Below are positions 1 through 14,200 of a DNA stretch of 64,000 bases, in pieces. The notes beneath the pieces are model-generated. The model was not told the origin of the DNA. It was given only the letters and a program-made list of their open reading frames with translations, and ran no database searches. Every line of letters starts with the position of its first letter. The stretch's first letter is position 1. The translations under genes and the position numbers were made by a program. The stretch lies in contig CM040745.1 of assembly GCA_022829145.1 (NCBI GenBank), positions 21,103,906-21,167,905 of the forward strand, written 5' to 3'. This stretch comes from Albula goreensis (taxonomy: Eukaryota; Chordata; Actinopteri; Albuliformes; Albulidae).

Positions 1-3000
1 CAAAAAGCTTCTTCCAGTGTCTGCCCTTAAGTGCTCATGGTACCACATTAGTTTGTCTCTCAGTCGACAGGCGTTCAGAAGAAAGACCAGGGCTGTTTGG
101 GAAATTACAGTGAATGAGGCTTTCACGGCATCTCTTTCTAAAAGATCCATAACCTGAAAGCACCACTGGGAGAAACCTTCTTGTTAATGAAAAATGCAAT
201 GACCATTATCCTGTAAATCTTTGGGAATATTTTATTTATTTATTAATTAATTACTGCGGGTGACACACAGAGTGGCAGCTGCCTGATTAACCTAACACGA
301 TTTGCAGCTCGCCCTTATCGTGGAGATCAGCAGACACATGGGTGCCCGCTTGAAACTGAGCGCCTGCAAGGGGGGAGGTTGTGGCTGATTGACAGAGGGG
401 GGCTGTAGGATAGCCACTTTGTGAAATTCCTCTGATGTAATTTTATCTATGAGACGTGTTAGGAACGGAGCTGTGCAGTGCCGAGAAATGCCACCTTTTT
501 TATCCTCACCTTTCATACTGAATATGGTGGCACCAAACACCCTCCCATTTTACCTTATTTCAGTGAAGGGAACATCAATTGAAGATCCATATCGAAGAAA
601 TGGGCAGATATATTAAAGTGAAGAAATAGAAATACAAGCTTCTGCTTTTTAGGTGGCTACCTGTTATTCTTTAACATGATATGGCCATGCCCCAGAATGT
701 CAACCACAGTCCGTCTGGTCTCAGTTCCCTCCCTCACCCACATACACACATGTTGTTAGTTCCACATGTGTTTTTTCCCAAAAAGAGGGAGTTTTTATGT
801 GATTTGTATTGCCTGTCATTGGTTCTCATTTAAGAATGTGTAGTAGGACTAATTCAGAAATGCTCAAAGATATGACACCGTTTGAGTGTGAGTTGTAGAT
901 TTCTGCTCCTTGCTTTCAAAAGGTTCCATTAAAGGAAAATGTTTTATGTTTTCCGGTAGCACTTGTATAAGTGCCGTTTTGATTGATGACCTCAAGAATA
1001 AACTGTTCATGGATATGTATTTTCAAATTCATTTTTCTTTGCTTGGTCAGGACAAATGTGTGGCTAACACACTTTACAACAGAAGATGAAGGCTTCTCTT
1101 TGTATATGTATATAATGTGTGTTTATTTGTGTTTTTCAACATTGTTAGTCTCACACGCCTGCCTACAAACAAGACTTACCTTAAGTAACAGTTGTACAAA
1201 TAAGTATTAGTCTGCTTCCTCTGGAGAGAGAGTATGTTCAAATCTTACCAATAATATGGTGAAAACAGGGTTATGCAGCAGTGGATCTCACGGATCCCGG
1301 GCCCTGCTATCTCCTTAACAGGCACTACAAATCTGCTTATGGCCTGTGTATTTGCAGCTGTCTTTCAAAGCTCAGTCTGTTCACTTCTAACAGTTTATGA
1401 GCATAGAGTGATTTGCTGTTACCTGAAATGCAATTGCTTTTTTTTTTTTTTTTTTTGCCACCCCCAACCTCCACTCCTGCTGAAGTTTTATTAAAGTCGC
1501 TGCTTCTGGTCCGGGCGGCTGCGGTTTCCACCACTGAGGCAGTGCACTATCTCTCCGCAGCAGACTAGAGCCGGATGAAAGACAAATCAGACACCTTATT
1601 TCTCCCGCTCTCTTTTTTTCAGAGCAGTGCGAAGATTGGCAAAGCCTTATTTCTCCTACTTCTTATTTTTCTTAAATCACATTTAAAAACAGCCTTTCCA
1701 CTACTGGCAGAAGCCTGCTGGCTGAGCTGCTGAGAAAAAAAATTAATGTTTAGTGTATCAAAAATTCACACCAGGCATTCAACTGTTGATTTTTTTTTCC
1801 ATTGATAAGATATATTAAAAACACTTAAAATCTGAAAAAGTGAAGAGTTGTCTGTCATTGCTGTTCCCTCTAACTTTGTGACCACTAATCTTGTACAGCT
1901 GAGCCACATTAAACAAATGCAAAGATTTTATAGTTCAGATTGACTCTATACAAACAGAGCATGCAAAAGCATTCACAGCTGTGCCAACATGTGATTTCCA
2001 GTATAGACACAGTTGGTGCTGTCTCTTCCCAGGTCCAGCTGGCACCGCTCTATTGCCAAAGCCTTTAGTTTGACTGTTTAGAAGGTTGCTTTCATGTATA
2101 TTGACTCCTGTACTTGGTAATTCATTCATTCATGCCTCCATGAGACAACTTTTCACTTGAACACAGTGTATGCTGTTTTGAAGAGGTACCCCAGCCTTGT
2201 CAAAGAAAGGGGAGTTGCAGTTGTCCTCAACTAATTCTTTCACATGACTGTTGACACTGACAAAACAAGCTTCTCTGCCCTACTGAAGCCTTGCATTTAT
2301 GCATTTTTATGAGTTAATAGGAAGAGTTAAATTCTACAGCCTAATCTCAGCAGTTTTACAGATGGAAGAAAATCAGGCAGCTGCACACAGAGTTCCAGTA
2401 TTCTGGAATTACAAAGAATGTTCATTTGACACCTGCCCAAAGTGTTGTTCAGCTGCATGAGATTAATGCAGCCACTAAAACCATTTCTGCCCCTTGATTC
2501 TAATACTGGAATATTAATCTTTAATAGGGAAATAATTGCACTAACATATTTGCTGTCACCCACCATTAGCTCAGATTAATTAGGGCATTTAGTTTAGCTT
2601 AAAAGGCCTCAGCTGTGAAAAATGGCACAGACAAAACCAGAAGCCTTGAATCAGCAGAAGTCTGATTATATCTTTTCTTTGTTTCCCCTGTCTTTTTACA
2701 TTGCCATATTTGCTTGATACTGTTGTCCTTATTGGTGTGCATTAAGTTGACATTGTCTTATATTTTTACAGTTGTGATGGAGTGGAAGTGCTTGTGTTTT
2801 TATTGAGCTGTAGCACAAATAAGCACAAACGAGAATAGGTTTCTTGCAAGACATAAGAAAACGAATCGGCCTAAAATAATCGTTACAAAAATAATGAGCT
2901 CATGAAAGTGAGGGTAGGCTTTGCAAATCTTTGCATTGGTCAATTCACAGACCAGTTACTTTTAGTTTGTCTACCTTTTACCTTTCAGTTTGTTCATCTT

Positions 3001-5187
3001 CCCAATCTCGGTCGCTCGGTTGCAAGTGCTGGGCGAATTCTCTGTGTTTTCTTTTGGTCCTCTGTCACAACGGGTAGCAGGCATCTGCATTCAAAGTTAG
3101 CTTGACCAGACATCTTATAATCCTCATGAGCTTTGGTTGTTACAGCACTGCTGTGTTAGCAATAATCACAACATTTGGAAGCTGCAGTAGCTTAAAAACA
3201 CAAATATTCAAGTTATTGAAAACTATATGTTCATCAGATACCATTTATTGTTTTCAATAACATGAACATCTAACTAGTTGTCCATTCACCAGACACCTTC
3301 ATATATTCCATTCTACAAAGGGTATTCTAAACGATATTCACAGCACTGAAATACTACATAAACATTTGAGTTTAAGCATTGAAAGGAGTGGAAACATTGT
3401 ATTCATGTTTTATAATTGTATGAATCTGGAATTTGTGTTTAATACTGAATGTACTGAACGGTTATTTTATTTTATTATACTTATAATATTTATCTTGTCC
3501 TTTCATCCTCTTCGCTAGACCTAGCCCCCGATGCCAAGTGTGTTTCACTCATATGCTGAACCTTGTAGATGCATCAGCAATTAGCTCCACTCTCTATTTT
3601 CTCTGGTTATGTATTAAATGAGTCATACTGGTCTGAAGCTGTTGACTGCATGTACAGCACATCATTTTTCTACATGCCGTGCATAACGCAGGGCCTGTCT
3701 TTAACATCTATGAGCACATTGCTTGGTTGATCTATTTGATGTGAAGCTGCTGATGCGGTTAGGAATGTAGGGGGATGTTGTAAAGTGGAAAGCTGGGACA
3801 TGTTGCACAGGAGAAAAGCGGGAGCCACTGCAGTGTTTTATTGCTGTGAGCACAGCCTCGGCAGCAGCCCACTATACCTTGATAATGGACATGCTGCTTG
3901 ATCTTCAGCGGCCATGTGGACTTGTTTCCAAATAAATTAACTGCCATTTTAAGCCTGTTATTACGTACATCATAGTGTTGCCTTGGAGTTTGTTCCCTTA
4001 TGTTGACACTTACTTTGATTTATGTTGTGGTACTTCACTCTTAGCACTGTAGCAATTTGCATGGCAATTTAAAATGTAATGTGCCTTTGTATTTTTTTTT
4101 CATTAATATTTTTTACAGGTTTGCTAATATTTGAATTTGGTGTCTGTTGCACTGTATGCAAATCAAAGAGCAGCAGTGATACAGTTGCTGCAGCATGTTG
4201 ACAGGTTGGTCAGGTTATAAAGAGTGAGCAGGTCTATATTTGACCATGACAGCATGTTTAGACTGTAGTATTTAGGCAGTATTTAGATAGTATAGAACAT
4301 TTTATCTTGGGCAGGAAGCTGTAGAGTAGCCCACATTTGAGTAACCTCTGTTCATTGGTGTCATAGGGTCTGGATCTTGCTGTGAGTTTGTTTTTTGTTT
4401 TGATATACACTTAGTACACAATAGCAGGAGGCTGTTTGAAGGTGCTTGAATGCATTCTCGCTTACTTGCACAGAAGATAATGTAACTTTACTGAAATTTA
4501 CTCCACATTTATCATTTGATTTTCTTGTGCCAATTACAAAATTGGGGTCATCTGAATTCAACATTTGAACATCAGAAACACCAAACAAGAGATTTCAAAA
4601 AGTCCAGGTATTTGTTTGATTCACTGACACTGGTTTGTTTTGCCTTATGGTCATCGTTACTCATACATGGTGCTTCAAAATTTGATATTGGACAGATATA
4701 GGTCATAACAAAACATAGAAAGAAATTCTACTTTCTTCTTGTCTATATTTTTTCTCACTTGGTAGACTCTATGTTGTGTGTTTTTACAGAAGATAGAACT
4801 TCAGAATTGTCAGTGAATAAAAGCCTGGTGATGTCAGTAACAGCGTTTTTTTTTCCCTCAGAGCTGCTGAAAATGAGCTATAATAGAATGGATATTAAAG
4901 TCGCAATAGACTGCTCCTGCTATAACGGCCTGTCAGCGCGGCCCTCTTTCTCCAAGATTAGTTTTCACTGCTGAATATTTATACTCTTACTGTAGGCTTA
5001 ACCTTAAAGTGAGAGGTGTTCCATTTTAGGCTGTTCTGTGCTTGACTTTCTCTTTTTCCAGCTCTAAGCCCTAATCTCTGTGTGCGTGCGTGCGTACGTG
5101 CGCGCGTGCGTGTATGGGCATTGGTGTGCACACTCGCCTGTGTGTGTGTTTGGTGTCTGACTGGACATTCCCCTTTTTCTCCTGCAG
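1..5187. other. Upstream sequence or 5' intron of adarb1, no gene recognised
   Basis: No open frame here resembles a protein, and the short ones look random. The stretch precedes an exon that opens with an acceptor, so at least one upstream non-coding exon must exist, either in here or beyond the window. A GC-richer patch near 1,490-1,590 and homeobox-like AT-rich patches around 2,500-2,600 are the only compositional departures. I cannot place a promoter. Confidence 0.6.
5078..5152 (+). repeat. GTGC/GT-rich low-complexity tract
   Basis: Alternating purine-pyrimidine run of GTGCGT and GTGTGT units ending about 35 bp before the acceptor of the first adarb1 coding exon. Such tracts can form Z-DNA and tend to vary in length between individuals. 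Confidence 0.8.
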
Positions 5188-5262
5188 GTCGTACTGCTGC
5201 CCGACCGCCCCGGACCCAGCAGAAGTTCTTCGCTATGGATGTGGATGAGGAGGAGAACATGA
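5188..5262 (+). CDS. adarb1: adarb1 first coding exon (start codon at 5235)
   Basis: The acceptor is CTCCTGCAG ending at 5187 and the donor GTGAGT starts at 5263. The start ATG at 5235 gives MDVDEEENM, nearly the same as the human ADAR2 N-terminus. The exon ends one base into a codon, and the next exon restores [13 protein letters not shown] in phase. Bases 5188-5234 are annotated as 5' UTR, although the frame stays open upstream of the ATG within the exon (ending KFFA before the Met). An upstream exon could therefore add an N-terminal extension. Confidence 0.92.
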   Translation, partial: VVLLPDRPGPSRSSSLWMWMRRRT

Positions 5263-8200
5263 GTGAGTCCTTTCTCCCATGCCAGGCCTGGCTTTGCTTA
5301 GCCTGGCTTGGACTGGTAGAAATCCAGCCAACTAAAGACCAGGCTCTGCTTGGTGAACAGTATTTACTGAGGCTAATGCTTCTACTGTACCCATGGGTCT
5401 TAATGTTGCTTTGGAATATTTCTTTCAGGCAGAGAAACAAAGATGTGAGAAGAAAAGCGAAAAGTGGAGGGGCAGTAATTTATACACTGAGTTCTTGTGT
5501 TTAAGAGCTATCAAACATTTCTTTTAAATTAGACAAAAAAATTTGACAATAGGATTTGCTTTTTTTTTAAACAGATTTAAGCTCAAGCATCACCACATTT
5601 CATTTCCCATTACTCCAGTAGAGAGGACATCAGTTCTGACTCTATTGAATTAAATACTTCACAGAGTGAATGACAACATGACAAGAAATAAACACAGTGC
5701 AAAGAATATTAAGCCTGGATTATGTCTCCTATATAGAAAGGCAAACAATTTAGTTGTTTGTTTGCTTTGGGTTGTCCTTCAGAAACTTCCACCCTATGCT
5801 TTTTTTCTGGATCAGACAGTAGTATAAAGGTTTAATCCCTCAGCCATAGAAGATATAGATATTTCTCCTGTGTTTTTTAAAAAAAAAAAATAGCTAGTGG
5901 CTCTTAGATGACCTCCTTCCCCCTGCCATAGCCCAAGGCCTTCATCTGTGCTTTCTGGGAAAGTTTGAAGGAGATTTATATTCTGCTGCATTTCAAAAAT
6001 TCAAGACACATTTAGTTAAACAGCACAAGAAAATTCTTCTCAAGATCAGTTACTAAGCTTGGTCTCATTCCAACCGTGGCTTTGAATGATGCTTGAAATG
6101 TTCTTCACTGCTACACCTTATTTCAACTCATCGTTATAGAAGTTATCCAAGTTAATCAATAATTTCCTGGAGTTCAGACAGCACTCTAGCCACATTCTTT
6201 TATGAACATCTGAATGAGATCCATACCTCAGATCTTAAAGACTGAGAACAGTTGAAAAGCGCCACTGTGTTCAATTGAAATTTATGCATTAAAATATGGC
6301 TTCTGGCAAGTCTTTTGTGTGGTTAGCCTGGGATGAATTTAAAATGCCATTGTTAGTGCCACACATTGGCTTTGCCTTGAGAGACTGGTGATGGAAGTAT
6401 CTCTCTGAAGCAAATCTTTCCCATTTAGATTTCTAACAGAGGAATCTTCCTGATATTTCCTGACTTTCTGAAACTCCTAGAAGGAAGTTCATGATTAATT
6501 TACAATAAAATAACATAAATTCCCCTTGGATGACAATATGAATTTTTCTTAAGTTCCTTTTATGTTTTTCTCCCCATTTATGGAGTAGTAGTCTCTGCAA
6601 ATGTATGGTCAAATTTTGCAATAACATACAAAATGCAGAGCGTAATACAGAGGATTATGGCTTTGTGTTATCTTCACTTTTTGGGCAATTTCAGGAGTCT
6701 AGTGGTCCATAAAATAGAGGGAGATGGGGAGGCGCAAATGAGTGAACAAACCAAGGACTGGAAGAAAGACCCAAAGACCTAAAGCAGGACTATGGTTTAA
6801 AAATTAATTATGATATGTATCATGTATTTATATGTGCTGTTGAGCATTCTGGACCATACTTACAGCTCAACCTTCTCCTCAAATTAACAAAGCTGATGTC
6901 ATCGGATGTCATCCAGTTATTCACCATAGAGGGGAAGTGTGAATACTACCTCCAGTTTTGTCTTAGCTTTCAGCTATTATGATTTGTCTTGACTTCTAAG
7001 GAGTAGAGGATGTTGCTGTACGAAAACCATAAATGGTTCAGAATTCTCAATCACGTATGTGCTTGATATATTAATGTTTAAAGGAGGTATTCAATAAGTA
7101 CATTACTCAGGAACCTCAATTAGAATTCTCCCTAAAGCAGGAATACCTTAGAACATTTTGCCTCAAGCCAAACTGGCTCTCAGTACAGCTCTTTAGAAAG
7201 AGCTTTGAGAGAAATACTGCAGTGTTTCCGCAGAGGTATCCTGATAGACCTCATCTTCATGGATCACACTTTGGCTCCAGCTGCAAAACAGGAGCACGCA
7301 GTGACACTTTGATAGTTACTATTAGACCTACTTTTTAAAGTTTCCATGACCAAGAAGAGCCAGGCAGCTGACAGTGAGGTGTGGTCCCAGGGAGGACAAT
7401 ACCATGGTCAGCATAGCGTCAGGTCGTGCCTTACAACATTCAGAAGAGAGAGTTGTCTATTCTTGCAAAGAGCTTTCATCACCTGCACACCAAACATTCA
7501 GCTGAGCACTGTGAAATAGGATATTTTACAGCAAATTCTTTACTCTGAATTATCTGGGTTGACACATTTCTTAGGCAACAATATGTTGGCATTTAGGGCG
7601 CTGATAATGACACTTGATATCAAATGATACATTTTACTGCATATTGATTTTGCTATTTAAATCAACCATGAAAACTGTCAAAATTACCTGCCTGTAAACA
7701 GTTCTTGATTTAGAGCTTAATGGCTCCAGAGCCTGCTGCTTTGGCTAAGACAGGGCCACAACAGCACAAAAAAGCTGTTGCAAGCCAAGCCAAGTCAATG
7801 GAAAAAGGCTCTAAGACTTTTTCCTGAAAACAGATTGTGTGTGTTGATACACGAGCAGCAGCAGCACCTCTTAAGACTTAAACTCATTGTCCCTGGCAGT
7901 GTGAAGAGGAGATCTCAAATCGCAGGGTCAAAACTTAAATGAGACCTAAGAAAAATGTTGCTGCTAGAAATATATTCAATGGCAAATAATGAAGAGTTTA
8001 AAAAATAATGGTGGCAATTACTGTCATTTGCTACAGTAGAACGCTGTCCATATAAGAACTCATAGCAAGAGACTACGATACTAGTTTCCTGAGATAGCAG
8101 AACAAGTGGTAGGGAATGTGATCAGAGCTTGTGTAGATTAATGGATAATGGTTTCACAAACCTTGCATGGGATGTAGCCCACTAAGTATCTGGTCTGAAG

Positions 8201-11200
8201 GACACATGAGCTAAATCAACAGGCTATAATGCTGTTTTTGTCAAGTTCTAAAATCATTAATTAGACATAAAATATTTTTATGTTTTATTCTACTGTTTAA
8301 ACACATGAAAGCATGGCATTTTTTTCTGAAAGGGAGCTTTTGAGCATGTTTCTCACTGCATAAGTGACGCAGTGCAGGCCTACTTCATTTCACAAGCAGG
8401 ATAGCTGACAGGATGAGATGGAATGCTGTCAGAGAGACAGAAGGGAAAGGCGGTTTCCAAACCTAAATCACTGGAACATTTATCAGGGCCACAGTGAGAC
8501 AGTGTGCATCAAGCTTTGAGCAGATGGTAAATTTAGCATTCTGCACGGGCCAACGGAACTGTGGCCAGATCATAAAATGTATCCCATTACACACTTTACA
8601 CTTATTATGTGTGTTAGGACATTTCAAATCCCCCCACCACCCCTGCCCCGTCCCCCCTCACACCCATTTTCTGTAAGCCAGCAGAAACACAGGCAGAAGA
8701 AGGTTTAGATTAGCACCCTGTGCTCTGGGAGGGTTGACAGATTGACTGGTGGAAATGTCAAGGTTGTTCAAGGGCTCACTGGTGGAAAGGCTTGGTGCGG
8801 GATGTTTGTGAGTGTAATCATGTCCTTCTCCAACAGGACTGTAATCGCTGACTCCCTGTCGCTCAGGCGTCCTTTTGAAGCTCTCTTTTCTTTCATTTAT
8901 TCATCAATGTTTACATTTCCTGAAACACTCCCTTTCAGGAAAACACACACTTTTCTTTCATTCACATTTATTTCAGACAGAACCCATGTTTAAATTTCAT
9001 CCTCCTTTATGATGTTAATGTTCACAACCATGGGATATATAGTGAAACAATGGAAGAAATGTAGTATCTATTTGGAAGCAGATGAAATGGTAAACTTTGA
9101 ATCTATGTACAACATTTTTTTAATGCTGGTATGCATCAAAATATTCTGAAACAATAATTTCATTAAGATTTAACTGAAGCGACTGTTATTCGCCTTTCTT
9201 ATTTCTGTTACTATCTATGCTGTAATGTATCATAAATATTCTGAAGAGTTCTCAGGCTCTGTTCTCTAATGATGGGATGGAATAGAACAGCCTTTGCCTA
9301 CTCTTCCTCCCCACATCTCTGCTCAACCTCACAGTGTTTTTTGCCTCCCTGACCTGTTCCATCTACCCTTTATGAAATCCTTTTCAGCTGCTGGATTACA
9401 GTGTGACAGGATTTGATCATTTCTCTAGATTTTCGATTTCTTTGCTTGTCTGTCATTATTTTTTTTCCTAATCCTTTGCCTTGTCTGAGGCTTGTTCTGA
9501 AAATGCATGGCTGTGCCAGAATTATCTACTGTGCCACTGCCCCCCTGTCAGAGAGCGGTACTTCTATAGCTCCCCACCGAGAAGCTGCACAGTGTTAATG
9601 TACTCACACAAACACACATGCTTGTACTCACCCGCATATATGCACACATACATGCATGTATTCGTACAACAGCATACAAAATAAGCATTTTAAATTACAC
9701 TCACACACTTCCTCTCTTGGAAAACCAAGAAATTACTTTTTTTTGTTTGAGGAACATACTCCTATTTAAAATATGGATGGTTGATGACTTTGTGACTGTC
9801 TAAATAAAAAGGATCTGTACAGTTTTGAAGCACCTGAAACATCTAAAATTATCCAATTTCATGGTGTGAATGAACCCAGGCTTCTTACAGGATGTACTGG
9901 GGCATTTAGCCGAGTTTCTTTCAAAAAATGTATTTCAGAGCAGTGCTGTCTAGTATGTAGTGTAATGAAACCACAATGAAATTGATGGAGCCAGTTTTTT
10001 TTTGCAATGTACAGAGTGTGCAGGTTTTGTGTTCAGCCATAACTTATGACAAAATCAGTTTTAGTTTTGTGGAATGTGTCCTCTCTTTACCTTCTCCACA
10101 CCTCCTTCTCTCAGTCCCTCCAAACCTTAGTCCCTCTCAGAGATGTCACCCCCCCCACGGCCCCCTCCCCCCAACACTCACAGACACAGACTGTCATGTA
10201 TGACCACCAGTCTCCCTGTTAAGCCCTCCACTAGCAATTCCCCATGATTCCTCACTCCTGCTTTTTTCACACAAGGTTTTCTCTCTTCCTGAACGCCGAA
10301 AGGAGTAACCTATCGAGCTTTTGCTGGAGGATGTTATAAATGAAAATTTAGTCTATATTCCGTCAGCTTTGTCAACAGGATGTGGTGATGTGTGTTCCTT
10401 CAAACAGTATTTCCCAGACACTATTTTTTTACTTAAATTACAAGAACAAAAAAAGAAATTATATACTCACTAGATTATTTTTTCTTTTATGTGTGTGCAT
10501 GTGTGAGCATGTGTGTATGTGTGTGTGTGTGTGTGTGTGTGTTTGAGTGAGAGGCTAAAACTCCTTGCTTATGACAAGTTACCTCTCCTTGTCATTTCCT
10601 ACCCCTGATGATCCACCAGTCCTCCCTGTAAAGAAATTCAGTGTGCCCCACAAAATCCCAACAACCCCTGAATCTTCATCTTCATGCAACAACTCAAATT
10701 TTCAACACCTGCTCTTTCAGAAGTACCTTTCTCTGTCTTTATGAAAGTAAAACTGTGGTGTCTTGTACTCAATTTCATACTGAATTAGATTTTGCATCAG
10801 TCTAACCTTGCCTCTTAATCTTTATTTTTATTTGAAGTGTTTTTAATGAAAAATAACTCTGAATGCAGTTTTAAAATACCTAAATGTAGTCTTGTAATAA
10901 TTCATGCCTTTCATTCATGTACATATTTGAACAAAAACATGAAAGTTATTTTTTAATCCCAAATCTGACAGTATAATTATCCTTTTTTGTTTTAGAAACA
11001 TTTGTATTTATCAGTACTTCTAATTTTGATATTATATCTTCTGAATGTTATCTCTTATAAGTCTAACTTTTAAAATGAATATTTTGATATGTATTAATAT
11101 ATCATTAAATGAAAATATATTGAATTGAATATTCCCCACTTTCCCCAGTAATACTAAAGGAACACACATCACTTGTTCAGTTACAAAGAGCGATAAAGGA

Positions 11201-14200
11201 ATCTATAAATTTTACATTTACAAGATCCTGCAACGAAGGCGTTGTAAGTTACTCTCTCTGGGCACCGCAGGTTCGTGCAGCACCGATGTAAAGGAAAACC
11301 GCAACCTGGACAACGTCTCCTCCAAGGAGGGGGCAGGTGAGGCGGCCCAGCTCCCAAATGGCAGCGGAGGGGGTGGCAGGAAGCGACCCCTGGAGGAGGG
11401 CAATAATGGGCATGCGCATTCCAAGTTCCGGCCCAAGAAGCGGAAGAAAACCCCGGGGCCTGTTCTGCCTAAGAATGCCCTAATGCAGTTGAACGAGATC
11501 AAGCCAGGTTTGCAGTACAAGCTCCTGTCACAAACAGGCCCTGTACATGCACCTGTCTTTGTAATGACTGTGGAGGTCAATGGACAGCTTTTTGAGGGCT
11601 CAGGCCCCACCAAGAAAAAGGCCAAGCTGAACGCGGCTGAGAAGGCACTGCGTTCCTTTGTGCAGTTTCCCAACGCCTCTGAGGCGCACATGGCTATGGG
11701 CCGCACACTGACAGTCAACACTGACTTTACCTCTGACCAGGCTGACTTCCCAGACATGCTCTTCAATGGATTCGAGACCCCAGCACCCCCTGAGGACACT
11801 TTTTACCTGGGCTCCAATGGCAATGGGTCCTTCAACTCACTAGGAGAGTACCCTCTGCCCTCTGTGGCCAGCACCAACAGCCTGGCCCAGTCTCCTCTGC
11901 CCGCCCCCTCTGCCTTCACCTCCCCCTCCAGTGGCAAGAATCCTGTCATGATCCTCAACGAGCTGCGGCCGGGCCTCAAGTACGACTTTGTGTCAGAGAG
12001 CGGTGAGAGCCACGCCAAGAACTTTGTCATGTCTGTCACAGTAGATGCCCAGACCTTCGAGGGCTCTGGCCGCAACAAAAAATTGGCCAAGGCCCGAGCT
12101 GCCCAGGCAGCCCTCTCTGCCCTCTTCAACATGCAGCTGGACCAGACCCCCTCCCGCCAGCCAATACCCCGAGAAGGCTTGCAGCTGCACCTCCCTCAAG
12201 TAAGAGCGCCCTTGTCACAACATCCACTACCCTCCCTCTATTCCATGCTGTTAACACCCCACAGCAGAGAATAGGCCTGCTGAGGGCATTTTCATCTGCC
12301 TAAACTGCAGATTAAACAAACTTGTTCAGCTTGTTAGCTACAACAGGTTGGTTGTGTTAAGTTTGTGATCAATTTAATTAAGGTATTTTAAAATTTGGCT
12401 GCTTTTATTGCTTATGAGATAATAGTCTACCAATTAGATTTTGCAGAGTCTCTTTGTATGACCCCCTTTTTTAGACTGTCATTCCCAAATGTTCTTCATA
12501 TCCTGTTTAACAATAAATTTTACATGCTGCTGCCATGTACAGAAAATGCACCCTCCAGTTTTTGATTTTTCAAATCAAAGTAAACATTCATAAATGCCAA
12601 CTTAGTGGCAGTCTGAGGGGCTTTTCATAGCCTTGGGAGATGCAGCCCATTCAAAAATGCTTCCCATGTTATTTGACACAGAAATCTTTATATAACTTGT
12701 ACTTTTAATGGTGTAAGTACAAGGCATGGAAAGATTTTTTTAAATCTATTGAACTGAAATGTGTCTGCCTGAGGCAGTCTTTTTCATAACAGGAAATACA
12801 ATGCAAGCACTTTAAATTGATATCCCATTTCTTTGTATAAATATATTATTTAGCTTTGCCTAATATCCTGTGGCAAATTAAAAGAACAAAACCTTGTTAA
12901 AACTATCCTGTAATGTTTTTAAGATGAATGATTTTATTGAACAAATATTCTTTTTTTGCATTTGTGGCTGTCGGGCATAATACTGATTATGAATATTCCC
13001 TAAAACTAGATTTGTTTACACTTCTTCTTCAAATGTAACTTTAGCTCATTTCAATTTGACAAAGTCCCAGCTGGGTTTCCCTAGACTTCACTGTGATATT
13101 TAACCTCTGATCACTGTCTCAATTATAATTCCTCCCCAGTGCAATGGGTTTAATTGAAAAGCAAGTTAGATTGATGGAAAGTAGAGAAGGGCCATGAAAG
13201 AGAGGTAGGAGCTAAACGCATTAAAGCGATCTGTTTATATATGAGACATCTATTTACACATCTCTTAATCCTGGCCCGTAATCCCCATTTCGGATAACAG
13301 TGGGGCAAAATAAACCTTAATCTTAATTAACATCTCCACATGGATGCTGTTGAAACAAGACAATTGATTATGCAAACTCCTTCCTATTGAAAAACCAGTC
13401 TCAATATGAGTGCTGTTTTGCCATGTGTGCTGTGGTGAACCTCTTACTCTCCATGTGCCAGCCTCCTCCACTTGCTACTGCTCTGTCAGCCTATCAGAAC
13501 CACTGAATACAGTGCTCTTTAATCTGTTACACTTGACTCTCCGATGATCTGATACCTGCTCTTTTAGTGAGCTGTCATTAACTTTTGTTCATGGCTAAGC
13601 TTTGCCGGCAAACAGTGTGGGGGATAAAGGCAGCATCGGATTTGTCACTGCTGGTGTGATTTTGTACAATCAGGCTTTGTGTCCTGAGATAGGGCAATAT
13701 GTGAGGTATGGAGGAAATGCATGATCAGTGGCTTTCTAGTCAGTCAAAAGTTTTGTCTTATCCAGCAGTGTAGCATCATAATATTGTCTCTCTCTCTTTT
13801 TCTCTCTCTCTGTCTGCCCTGCCTCTTCGTGCCTAATTCAGCATGCCACTCTTCTGACAGAGATGGCACCCATCTAATTGACTAATTCATTCTCTGTCAT
13901 TAAATATTTATTTAATTTACCTTCAGCTGTGTGCAAAGGTGCCCTTTGTTTGGTCCAAATTATTCATAAACACAGGGGCAAAATGGTGTTGAAACAGTTG
14001 ACAGATCATTGCTAAAATACTTACTTGTTCTTTCCCCTTCCCACAAGGATAATAAAGCCCATCTGGTTGCTTGCAACGATCCTAAAATTGTGAAGTTTTA
14101 TCAGTATGTAATGGAAAGATTCAGAAGCAGTGGAAAGTAATGCTGGATTAATATTTTTCATTTGTGCTTATTCATCCATTACATTTCTGTAGGTATAATG

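Larger units (their letters stand above)
5263..11270 (+). other. adarb1: adarb1 intron between first coding exon and dsRBD exon
   Basis: About 6 kb with no credible coding exon. It holds the editing complementary segment (10303-10376), a GT microsatellite (about 10,490-10,542) and the alternative 47-nt exon extension (11224-11270). The rest is AT-rich unique-looking sequence. An ADAR R-domain exon (arginine run) was looked for and not seen. Confidence 0.85.

Noticed and set aside
5082-5504. 140-residue plus-strand frame through the first adarb1 exon
   Set aside because: It runs through the acceptor, exon and donor into the intron; only 5235-5262 is ADAR2-like.
11218-12132. Long minus-strand frames opposite the dsRBD exon
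   Set aside because: Antisense shadows of a GC-rich coding exon with no family resemblance.
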